From Alphaproteobacteria bacterium HGW-Alphaproteobacteria-13 (GTDB lineage Bacteria; Pseudomonadota; Alphaproteobacteria; Sphingomonadales; Sphingomonadaceae), in contig PHEM01000162.1 of NCBI GenBank assembly GCA_002842935.1, positions 1 through 7,123 on the forward strand: a stretch of DNA of 7,123 nt, given 5' to 3'. The position numbers and the translations under genes are program-made. Each line of letters starts with the position of its first letter. Within the stretch, counting starts at the first letter, position 1. The notes below the pieces were generated by a model. That model did no database searches, had not been told where the DNA came from, and saw nothing but the letters and a program-made list of their open reading frames with translations. This document shows positions 1 to 5,883 of the stretch, piece by piece.

Positions 1-447
1 GCCGAGCGCATCGACCAGCAGGTCGGGACCCAGCGCCGACCCGCCGATACCGATGTGCAGCAAATGGCGGATCTCGCCGAACGTCCCCGCCTCGATCGCA
101 TCGACCAGCATCCGCATCCGCTGATGCAGCATCTGCGCGCGGTGGACCGATTCCGGCGCGCCGTCGCCGCGTTCGGCGCTGTGCTCTGCCGCGCGGTCCT
201 CGGTCGGGTTGGCGATGCCGCCGGAAAAGAGCGTCTTGCGGCGGCCCGCGAAATCCCGTGCTTCGGCCAGTCCGGTCAGGATGGCGATGGCCGCATCGTC
301 GAGATGCGTCTTGGCGAAGTCGAAGCGGATGTTGGCGACGCTGCGGACCAGCGCCTGCAACCGCGCGTCGGGATCGGCGGCAACCAGATCGGTCAGCTTT
401 TGCGGTCGCCAGTCGGAAAGAGCCTGCCAGGCTGTCGCTGCTGTCAT
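1..447 (-). CDS. pgi: Glucose-6-phosphate isomerase, N-terminal part (cut by window edge)
   Basis: This enzyme interconverts glucose-6-phosphate and fructose-6-phosphate in the cytoplasm, serving glycolysis, gluconeogenesis and recycling into the Entner-Doudoroff route. Only the first 149 residues are in the window and the frame runs open off the left edge. Seen in the sequence: a family-like stretch IANPTEDRAAEH at residues 78-89, matching the N-x-T-E-x-R-x-x-x-H pattern of the family, and the sugar-phosphate-binding motif HIGIGGSALGPDLL at 131-144. I chose the ATG at 447 because it has an AAAGGG ribosome binding site seven bases upstream and gives a normal N-terminus. Full-length enzymes are about 500 to 550 residues, so roughly 70 percent is missing here. 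It is transcribed divergently from lepB, and a palindromic repeat lies immediately above its ribosome binding site. The family call is secure; nothing can be said about the catalytic residues beyond the edge. Confidence 0.95.
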   Translation of the reverse strand, partial: MTAATAWQALSDWRPQKLTDLVAADPDARLQALVRSVANIRFDFAKTHLDDAAIAILTGLAEARDFAGRRKTLFSGGIANPTEDRAAEHSAERGDGAPESVHRAQMLHQRMRMLVDAIEAGTFGEIRHLLHIGIGGSALGPDLLVDALG

Positions 448-454
448 CGAGATT

Positions 455-460
455 CCCTTT
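455..460 (-). promoter_or_regulatory. Ribosome binding site of pgi
   Basis: On the minus strand this reads AAAGGG and is separated by seven bases from the ATG at 447, which fixes the pgi start. The palindromic repeat begins at 462, so only one base separates this site from the repeat. A hairpin formed in the pgi leader RNA would sit directly against it. Confidence 0.6.
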
Positions 461-461
461 G

Positions 462-549
462 ATTTCCGTTCGTGTCGAGCGAAGTCGAGACACCCCGAAG
501 GCGTGAACGGCCGATGGGCATCTCGACTTCGCTCGATGCGAACGGGAAT
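462..549. repeat. Palindromic repeat element (REP-like) between pgi and lepB
   Basis: The arms at 466-494 and 517-545 are inverted copies matching at 25 of 29 positions, with a perfect 16-base core (TCGAGCGAAGTCGAGA at 475-490) and a 22-base loop. Three of the next four outward pairs also match in Watson-Crick fashion and the fourth is a T-G wobble, extending the stem to 462-549. Of the four arm differences, two (473-474) form G-U wobbles in plus-strand RNA and two (491-492) are C-A and A-C mismatches; the situation reverses in minus-strand RNA. From memory, the core with its TCGAG...CTCGA layout resembles a palindrome scattered between genes in sphingomonad genomes; I could not search to confirm this. 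No transposase is nearby. It would lie in the pgi leader if the pgi promoter is beyond position 550, and upstream of lepB. Confidence 0.8.
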
Positions 550-651
550 GGAGACGTTGCCTTTCTCCATAAGCCCGCCGCGCCCGCCGCGCCAGCGTCA
601 TCCGCCGATATTCGCTTGACGTGCAGACCTATTCGTCGCCAATGCCGGGCC

Positions 652-1557
652 ATGACCGAAGCCAGCATCGCCGCCCGTTCGACCCCGCCCCCCGGCCCGC
701 CGCCTTCGCCGCCCCCCGCCGCGCCAAGCCCTGCCCCCGTGTCGGCGAAGGAAGAGGCCGTCGACACCGTCCGCTTCCTCGCCTTGCTGGCGATCGCGGT
801 GCTGATTTTCCGCAGCTTCTTCCTGTCGCCGTTCAACATCCCGTCGGAATCGATGCAGCCGCGCCTGCTGATCGGCGACTATCTGCTCGTCAACAAAATG
901 GCCTATGGCTATTCGAAATACAGCCTGCCGTTCAGCGCCCCGCTGATCCCCGGCCGCCTGTTCCCGCGCTCGCCCGAACGCGGCGACGTCGTGGTGTTCA
1001 AGGCGCCGCCGCTCAACGACAATGACTATATCAAGCGCGTGATCGCCCTGCCCGGGGACAGCGTGGAAGTGAGGGACGGCATCGTCTGGCTGAACGGCGC
1101 GCCGCTGAAGCGCGAGCCGATGGCCGATTTCGTGATCCCCGTCACACCCAACATGATCGAGGCCGCGCGCATGACCGGCACGCTGCCCTGCTTTGCCCCG
1201 CAATATGAGGATGTCGGCAAGGATGGCCAGCGCCAGTGCCGCTACAAGCAGTTCCGCGAAACGCTGCCCAGCGGCAAAAGCTATGCGATTCTCGACATCA
1301 TGACGATCGCGGAGGACAATATGCCGCTGATCGTGGTGCCGGAAGGGCAGTTGTTCCTGATGGGCGACAATCGCGACCGCAGCGCCGACAGCCGCTTCCC
1401 CGCCATGGAAAATCAGGGCATCGGACTGGTGCCGGAAGAGAATCTGGTCGGCCACGCGCTGGTCGGCATGTTCTCGACCGACGGGTCGGCAAGCTGGATC
1501 AACCCGATCAGCTGGCTCACCGCCGCGCGCTGGGAGCGTATCGGGGACGGCTTTTGA
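652..1557 (+). CDS. lepB: Signal peptidase I (leader peptidase)
   Basis: This membrane-anchored serine protease of family S26 cleaves signal peptides from exported proteins on the outer face of the inner membrane. The protein is 301 residues. In order: a proline-rich N-terminus (12 of residues 12-29 are Pro), one hydrophobic anchor at about 40-58, the box with catalytic Ser67 (SESMQP), the box with the general base Lys128 (YIKRVIALPGD, 126-136), and the signature MGDNRDRSADSR at 237-248. Cys180 and Cys196 lie in the non-catalytic insert and could pair in the periplasm. I chose ATG 652; the frame stays open upstream to a GTG at 472, but that extension translates the palindromic repeat and has no family character. 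No clear ribosome binding site precedes ATG 652, so the start is less certain than the gene. It heads the cluster with rnc and era. E. coli LepB has two anchor helices; this one shows only one. Confidence 0.96.
   Translation: MTEASIAARSTPPPGPPPSPPPAAPSPAPVSAKEEAVDTVRFLALLAIAVLIFRSFFLSPFNIPSESMQPRLLIGDYLLVNKMAYGYSKYSLPFSAPLIPGRLFPRSPERGDVVVFKAPPLNDNDYIKRVIALPGDSVEVRDGIVWLNGAPLKREPMADFVIPVTPNMIEAARMTGTLPCFAPQYEDVGKDGQRQCRYKQFRETLPSGKSYAILDIMTIAEDNMPLIVVPEGQLFLMGDNRDRSADSRFPAMENQGIGLVPEENLVGHALVGMFSTDGSASWINPISWLTAARWERIGDGF
1543..1556 (+). promoter_or_regulatory. Ribosome binding site and TTG start of rnc, overlapping the lepB stop
   Basis: GGGGA at 1543-1547 lies six bases before TTG at 1554-1556. 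The TTG shares its last two bases with the lepB stop TGA (1555-1557), giving the overlap TTGA, analogous to the common ATGA. No ATG or GTG in this frame occurs between here and the catalytic motif, where the GTG at 1695 is too late. This decides the rnc start by elimination and spacing. Confidence 0.6.
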
Positions 1558-2237
1558 ACGAGAGACCGTCCGCCGAGACGATTGCCGCCCTGACCGGCGC
1601 CCAGCCCCGCGACCTTGGACTTTATCATCAGGCGCTGACGCACGGCAGCAGCGGCGCGGGCGATTATCAGCGGCTGGAATTCCTCGGCGACCGCGTGTTG
1701 GGGCTGGTGATCGCGTCGGAGTTGTTCCGCCGTTTCCCCAAGGCGGCGGAAGGCGAATTGTCGTCGCGGCTCCATGCGCTCGCCTCGGGCGAGACCTGCG
1801 CGCGTATCGCGCAGCGCATGGGGCTGAGCGCCCATGTCCGCTTCGGCGCGCAGGCGATCAGCGACGGCGGTCGTCAGAGCGACAATGTCGCCGCCGACGT
1901 GCTGGAGGCGCTGATCGGCGCGCTGTGGCTCGACCATGGCGAAGCGGCGGCACGTGCCTTCATCACCCGCGAATGGGGCGAGATGATCGAGGGGCAGGTG
2001 GACGCGCCGAAACATCCCAAGGCGGCGCTTCAGGAATGGGCGCTCGCCCGCAAGCGACGGCCGCCCGAATATCGCCTGATCCGCCGCGAAGGGCCGGACC
2101 ATGCCCCGCGCTTCCGCGTCGCCGCCGCGATCGGCAATCTCGCCGAGGCGGAGGGCGAAGGCGCATCGAAACAGGCGGCCGAAAAGGCAGCGGCGGCGGC
2201 GCTGCTCGACCAATTGACCAAGGAAGATGGCAAATGA
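1554..2237 (+). CDS. rnc: Ribonuclease III
   Basis: This cytoplasmic endonuclease cleaves double-stranded RNA as a homodimer, processing rRNA precursors and structured mRNAs. The protein is 227 residues, the normal size. The N-terminal nuclease domain (about 5-145) carries the signature RLEFLGDRVLG at 40-50. Metal-binding residues by alignment with the family are Glu42, Asp46, Asp115 and Glu118 (DVLEALIGA, 115-123). The position three before Glu42 is Gln39, where E. coli has Glu; from memory Gln is common in alphaproteobacteria. A linker leads to the double-stranded-RNA-binding domain at about 153-221, starting KHPKAALQEWA and ending in the helix with SKQAAEKAAA. The start is TTG, in a 4-base overlap with the lepB stop, so low or coupled translation is likely. 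Its stop overlaps the era start. The coding frame also stays open upstream inside lepB, but those codons are lepB's in another frame. Confidence 0.96.
   Translation: MNERPSAETIAALTGAQPRDLGLYHQALTHGSSGAGDYQRLEFLGDRVLGLVIASELFRRFPKAAEGELSSRLHALASGETCARIAQRMGLSAHVRFGAQAISDGGRQSDNVAADVLEALIGALWLDHGEAAARAFITREWGEMIEGQVDAPKHPKAALQEWALARKRRPPEYRLIRREGPDHAPRFRVAAAIGNLAEAEGEGASKQAAEKAAAAALLDQLTKEDGK
2220..2226 (+). promoter_or_regulatory. Ribosome binding site of era
   Basis: AAGGAAG lies within the last codons of rnc, seven bases before the era ATG at 2234. It selects ATG 2234 over the out-of-frame ATG at 2227. It is the strongest such site in this cluster, suggesting era is translated more efficiently than rnc. 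Confidence 0.7.
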
Positions 2238-3127
2238 CTCAGCGCTGCGGTTTCGTCGCGGTCGTCGGCGCGCCCAACGCGGGCAAATCGACGCTGGTCA
2301 ACGCGCTCGTCGGCCAGAAGGTCGCGATCGTCAGCCCCAAGGCGCAGACGACGCGCACGCGGCTGATGGGCGTGGCGATGGCGGGCGACGCGCAGATCAT
2401 CCTGATCGACACGCCCGGCATCTTCGCCCCGTCGCGGCGGCTCGACCGCGCGATGGTCGCCGCCGCGTGGAGCAGCCTGGAGGAAGCCGAGGCGATCCTC
2501 GTCATGGTCGATGCCGCCGCCAAGCTGACGGGCCGCGTCGAGCGCGTGCTGGAGGGCGTGGCCAATCGGCCGGAGAAGAAATATCTGATCCTGAACAAGG
2601 TCGACCTGACGAAGAAGGACAAGCTGCTCACCATCGCGAGCGAACTCAACGCGCGCGTTACGTTCGACGAAACCTTCTTCCTCTCGGCCAGCAGCGGCGA
2701 CGGTGTCGCGGAGTTGAAGGCGCATCTTGCCGCGCTGATGCCTGAAGGACCGTGGCATTTCCCGGAAGATGAAGTCAGCGACGCGCCCGAACGCATGCTT
2801 GCCGCCGAGATCACGCGTGAGCAGCTTTACCGCCAGCTTCACGAGGAATTGCCTTATCAATCGACGGTCGAGACCGAATTGTTCAAGACCCGTCCCGACG
2901 GCAGCGCCGAAATCCACCAGCAAATCTATGTCGCCCGCGACAACCAGCGCGCGATCGTGCTCGGCAAGGGCGGCAGCAGGATCAAGGAGATCGGCGCAAG
3001 GGCGCGCGCGGAACTGGCGGACCTGCTGGGGCGCAAGGTCCATCTGTTCCTGCATGTGAAGGTCAAGGAAAATTGGGACGAGGATCGCGGCGTCTATCGC
3101 GACATGGGGCTGGACTGGGTGGATTGA
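2234..3127 (+). CDS. era: GTPase Era (16S rRNA-binding, 30S assembly)
   Basis: Era binds the 3' end of 16S rRNA and assists maturation of the small ribosomal subunit, coupling it to GTP state. The protein is 297 residues (E. coli 301). The GTPase domain shows G1 GAPNAGKST at 12-20, the G2 threonines at 39-40, G3 DTPG at 59-62, G4 NKVD at 121-124, and G5 SAS at 151-153. The family linker follows (ITREQLYRQLHEELPY, 193-208), then the C-terminal KH domain with the GKGG loop at 244-247 in IVLGKGGSRIKEIG. The ATG overlaps the rnc stop by four bases (ATGA) and has a good ribosome binding site. It is the last gene of lepB-rnc-era, followed 14 bases later by a large palindrome and then the convergent topA. 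All key residues are present. Confidence 0.98.
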   Translation: MTQRCGFVAVVGAPNAGKSTLVNALVGQKVAIVSPKAQTTRTRLMGVAMAGDAQIILIDTPGIFAPSRRLDRAMVAAAWSSLEEAEAILVMVDAAAKLTGRVERVLEGVANRPEKKYLILNKVDLTKKDKLLTIASELNARVTFDETFFLSASSGDGVAELKAHLAALMPEGPWHFPEDEVSDAPERMLAAEITREQLYRQLHEELPYQSTVETELFKTRPDGSAEIHQQIYVARDNQRAIVLGKGGSRIKEIGARARAELADLLGRKVHLFLHVKVKENWDEDRGVYRDMGLDWVD

Positions 3128-3141
3128 GACCGCCCCCACAC

Positions 3142-3234
3142 CGTCATTGCGAGCGGAGCGAAGCAATCTCCAGCCATCGTCCTGTTTGACCGTTAGCTGG
3201 AGATTGCTTCGTCGCTACGCTCCTCGCAATGACG
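3142..3234. repeat. Palindromic repeat filling the convergent era-topA gap
   Basis: The left arm (3142-3174) and right arm (3196-3234) are inverted copies. The outer 12 bases (CGTCATTGCGAG) and inner 14 bases (AAGCAATCTCCAGC) pair perfectly, separated by unequal middles of 7 bases on the left and 13 on the right; the apical loop is 21 bases. From memory, the sequence beginning CGTCATTGCGAGC belongs to a very widespread dispersed palindrome, common in alphaproteobacteria, and the two arms look like two known variants of it. It starts 14 bases after the era stop and ends four bases before the topA stop. It could form a strong hairpin at the end of either transcript, but there is no T tract on either side, so a classical intrinsic terminator is not shown. 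Confidence 0.85.
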
Positions 3235-3238
3235 AGGG

Positions 3239-5764
3239 CTATTCCTTCGCCTTCTTCTTCGCGGGCGCTTTCTTTTTCGGCGCTGCTTTCTTCTTGCCCT
3301 TGGCCGGTCCCTTCGCCGCGCGGGCGTCGATCAGCGCCACGGCTTCCTCGGCGGTCAGCGCGTCGGGTTCGACCGTCTTGGGCAGCGTCGCGTTGGTCGT
3401 GCCGTCCGTGACATAGGGACCAAAGCGCCCGGCCATCAGCTTCATCTCGCCGCCGCTGGTCGGGTGCGGGCCGAAGGTCTTGAGCGGTTCGGCCTTGGCG
3501 CGCCCGCCGCGGCCGCCGCCATTGGCCGCATCGGCGATGCGCGCGACGGCGGCGTTCATGCCGATCTCGAAGATTTCGGCGGTGCCCGTCAGCTTCGCAT
3601 ATTTGCCGTCATGCAGCAGATAGGGACCATAGCGCCCCAGCCCCGCCACGATCGGCTTGCCGCTTTCGGGATGCACGCCGACGTCGCGCGGCAGGCTGAG
3701 CAGCCGCAGCGCATAGTCGAGGTCGAAATCCTCGGCCGGGATATCCTTGGGGATCGAAGAGCGCTTCGCCTCCTTGCCGTCGCCAAGCTGGATATAGGGA
3801 CCGAAGCGCCCGCTGCGCTTCGTCACGTCCAGGCCGCTATCCGGATCGGCGCCCAGCGTTTCGGGACCGGTGTCACCCTCGCCACTGCCGCCGGGCTGCG
3901 CGAATTTGCGCGTGAATTTGCAGTCGGGATAGTTGTTGCAGGCGATGAACGGGCCAAAGCGCCCGCCACGCAGCGCGAGCCGCCCGGTGGCGCAATTGGG
4001 GCAGGTGCGCGGATCGACGCCGTCGCCCTTGTCGGGGAAAAGATAGGCACCGAGGAACTCGTCGAGCGCCGCCGTGATCTCGCTCGGCTTCTGCTCCATG
4101 ACTTCGCCGGTGCGCGGCTTGAAGTCGCGCCAGAAGCGGTCGAGCACCGCCTGCCACTGCGCGCGGCCGCCCGACACGTCGTCCAGCTCTTCCTCCAGCC
4201 CCGCCGTGAAGTCATAGCCGACATAGCGTTCGAAAAAGCGTTCGAGGAAGGCCGTGAGCAAGCGTCCGCTTTCCTCGGGGATGAAGCGGTTCTTCTCGAC
4301 CGTCACATAGGCGCGGTCCTTCAACACTTGCAGGATCGAGGCATAGGTGGACGGACGCCCGATGCCCAGTTCCTCCATCTTCTTGACGAGGCTCGCCTCC
4401 GAATAGCGCGGCGGCGGCTGCGTCTCGTGGCGTTCGACCTCGACGCCGGTCTTCGCGGGCGCATCGCCCTTGGCCATCGCCGGGAGTAGGCGGCCGTCCT
4501 CGTCGTCCGAACTATCGTCGCGGCCCTCGTCATAGAGCGCGAGGAAGCCGGGGAATTTCACGACCTGCCCCGTCGCGCGCAGCATCGTCTTGCCCGTGCC
4601 GTCGGACAGGTCGACGCTGGTGCGCTCCAGCCGCGCCGAGGCCATCTGGCTCGCCAGCGCGCGCTTCCAGATCAGGTCATAGAGCCGCGCATGATCGCCG
4701 CCGCCGACCTTATCCTTGCCGAAATCGGTCGGGCGGATCGCCTCATGCGCTTCCTGCGCGTTCTTGGCCTTAGCCTGATACTGGCGCGGCTTGTCGGGGA
4801 CGTATCCGCCGTCATAGCGGTCGGCGATCGCGTGGCGCGCGGCGCTGATCGCGCTGCCGTCCATCTGCACGCCGTCGGTCCGCATATAAGTGATCGCGCC
4901 GTCCTCATAGAGGTCCTGCGCAACCCGCATCGTGTGGCTGGCGGAGAAGCCGAGCTTGCGCGCCGCCTCCTGCTGCAAGGTCGATGTCGTGAAGGGCGGC
5001 GGCGGGTTGCGCGTCAGCGGCTTGGTCTCGACCGCATCGACCGTGAAATGGCCCGCCTTCACATCGGCCTCGGCGGCGCGCGCGTCGGCCTCCGTGCCGA
5101 TCGACAGCCGCTCAATCTTGTCGCCGCGCCAGCGCGACAGGCGCGCCTTGAACGGCGTGCCGCCCATCTCGAACAGACCCGTCACCGACCAATATTGCTG
5201 CGTGACGAAGACCTCGATCTCGCGCTCGCGCTCGACCACCAGCCGCAGCGCGACCGACTGGACGCGGCCCGCCGACTTGGCGCCCGGCAACTTGCGCCAC
5301 AGCACGGGAGACAGCGTGAATCCAACGAGATAGTCGAGCGCCCGGCGTGCGCGATAAGCATCGATCAGATCGTCGTCCAGCTCGCGCGGATGCGCCATCG
5401 CATCGGTCACGGCCTGCTTGGTGATCGCGTTGAACGTGACGCGCTCGACCGATGCGGGCAGCGCCTTTTTGCTGCGCAGCAATTCGCGCACATGCCAACT
5501 GATCGCCTCGCCCTCGCGGTCAGGGTCGGTGGCGAGGATCAGCCGGTCGGCCTGTTTCGCGGCGTCCTGAATCTCCTTCAGCCGCTTCGCCTTGTCGGGA
5601 TAAAGCTGCCACTGCATCGTGAAGCCGTCGTCGGGATCGACCGACCCATCCTTGGGCGGCAAGTCGCGGACGTGGCCATAGCTGGCCAACACCTTGAAAT
5701 CGCGGCCGAGATATTTCTCGATCGTCTTCGCCTTGGCGGGCGATTCCACAATCACCAATTGCAT
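3239..5764 (-). CDS. topA: DNA topoisomerase I (type IA)
   Basis: It relaxes negatively supercoiled DNA by breaking and passing single strands through a 5'-phosphotyrosine intermediate. The protein is 841 residues (E. coli 865). The N-terminal Toprim domain has Glu7 (VESPAK) and the metal-binding DPDREGE with Asp80, Asp82, Glu84. The core includes SAGRVQSVALRL at 164-175, the active site Tyr293 in ITYMRTDG, QEAHEAIRPTD at 337-347 and an acidic loop at 412-423. The C-terminal part has one four-cysteine zinc ribbon (Cys588, 591, 609, 615) and four copies of G-R-[FY]-G-P-[FY] at 601, 652, 710 and 779, the first inside the ribbon. It ends in a lysine-rich tail at 816-841. The start at 5764 is preceded by GAGGA, 11 bases away, a slightly long spacing. 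It lies 119 bases after dprA in the same direction and converges on era. Confidence 0.98.
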   Translation of the reverse strand: MQLVIVESPAKAKTIEKYLGRDFKVLASYGHVRDLPPKDGSVDPDDGFTMQWQLYPDKAKRLKEIQDAAKQADRLILATDPDREGEAISWHVRELLRSKKALPASVERVTFNAITKQAVTDAMAHPRELDDDLIDAYRARRALDYLVGFTLSPVLWRKLPGAKSAGRVQSVALRLVVEREREIEVFVTQQYWSVTGLFEMGGTPFKARLSRWRGDKIERLSIGTEADARAAEADVKAGHFTVDAVETKPLTRNPPPPFTTSTLQQEAARKLGFSASHTMRVAQDLYEDGAITYMRTDGVQMDGSAISAARHAIADRYDGGYVPDKPRQYQAKAKNAQEAHEAIRPTDFGKDKVGGGDHARLYDLIWKRALASQMASARLERTSVDLSDGTGKTMLRATGQVVKFPGFLALYDEGRDDSSDDEDGRLLPAMAKGDAPAKTGVEVERHETQPPPRYSEASLVKKMEELGIGRPSTYASILQVLKDRAYVTVEKNRFIPEESGRLLTAFLERFFERYVGYDFTAGLEEELDDVSGGRAQWQAVLDRFWRDFKPRTGEVMEQKPSEITAALDEFLGAYLFPDKGDGVDPRTCPNCATGRLALRGGRFGPFIACNNYPDCKFTRKFAQPGGSGEGDTGPETLGADPDSGLDVTKRSGRFGPYIQLGDGKEAKRSSIPKDIPAEDFDLDYALRLLSLPRDVGVHPESGKPIVAGLGRYGPYLLHDGKYAKLTGTAEIFEIGMNAAVARIADAANGGGRGGRAKAEPLKTFGPHPTSGGEMKLMAGRFGPYVTDGTTNATLPKTVEPDALTAEEAVALIDARAAKGPAKGKKKAAPKKKAPAKKKAKE

Positions 5765-5775
5765 TGAAAACTCGA

Positions 5776-5780
5776 TCCTC
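5776..5780 (-). promoter_or_regulatory. Probable ribosome binding site of topA
   Basis: On the minus strand this reads GAGGA, 11 bases before the topA ATG at 5764. The spacing is longer than the usual 5 to 9. No better candidate is closer, and the next residues (MQLVIVESPAKAKT) are the standard TopA N-terminus, so the start itself is secure. Confidence 0.45.
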
Positions 5781-5791
5781 GAAAACGCTTA

Positions 5792-5855
5792 CGCATGTAT
5801 GCGCGAGAGTGGCGGGCGCCCCGCCCCGCGGTCAAGAGGCATTTGGGGCGGGCGC
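5792..5855. other. dprA-topA gap: short palindrome and GC-rich stem-loop
   Basis: Within the 119-base gap, 5816-5827 and 5845-5855 are inverted copies (GCGCCC-GCCCC) with a single bulged C and a 17-base loop. This lies downstream of the dprA stop. On the minus strand no T tract follows, so it is a hairpin candidate rather than a proven terminator. Closer to topA, 5792-5803 is a perfect 12-base palindrome, CGCATGTATGCG. A perfect TTGACA lies at 5868-5863 on the minus strand, but 16 to 18 bases downstream only poor -10 sequences occur. Together these suggest, without proving, that topA has its own control signals. Confidence 0.35.
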
Positions 5856-5883
5856 AAGGGGATGTCAACGCGGCGCGGCGCCA

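Noticed and set aside
616..644. TTGACG at 616-621 as a -35 box for lepB
   Set aside because: No acceptable -10 sequence occurs 16 to 18 bases downstream (CCAATG region), so the match to half a promoter is not enough.
598..1455. Open frame of 285 codons on the minus strand opposite lepB
   Set aside because: The sense strand encodes all catalytic boxes of signal peptidase I; the antisense product is His, Arg and Gly rich with no motif.
2030..3166. Open frame of 378 codons on the minus strand opposite era
   Set aside because: It covers a fully convincing era and part of rnc in antisense and begins inside the palindromic repeat; no family signature.
3128..3238. Classical intrinsic terminator after era or topA
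   Set aside because: The hairpin is strong but no T tract follows it on either strand, and the internal loop is large; I call it a repeat instead.
3147..3416. Small plus-strand frame starting in the repeat with alternating Phe and Ala runs resembling a membrane peptide
   Set aside because: The Phe-Ala pattern is the antisense of the lysine-rich TopA tail (AAG codons read as CTT and TTC), so the hydrophobicity is an artefact.
3464..4489. Open frame of 341 codons on the plus strand opposite the topA 3' half
   Set aside because: It mirrors the topA codons in a high-GC context, has no recognisable motif and no ribosome binding site I could identify.
4691..5767. Open frame of 358 codons on the plus strand opposite the topA start
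   Set aside because: It is antisense to the Toprim and active-site region of a clear topA, is rich in Arg, Leu and Ala as GC-rich shadows are, and shows no domain motif.
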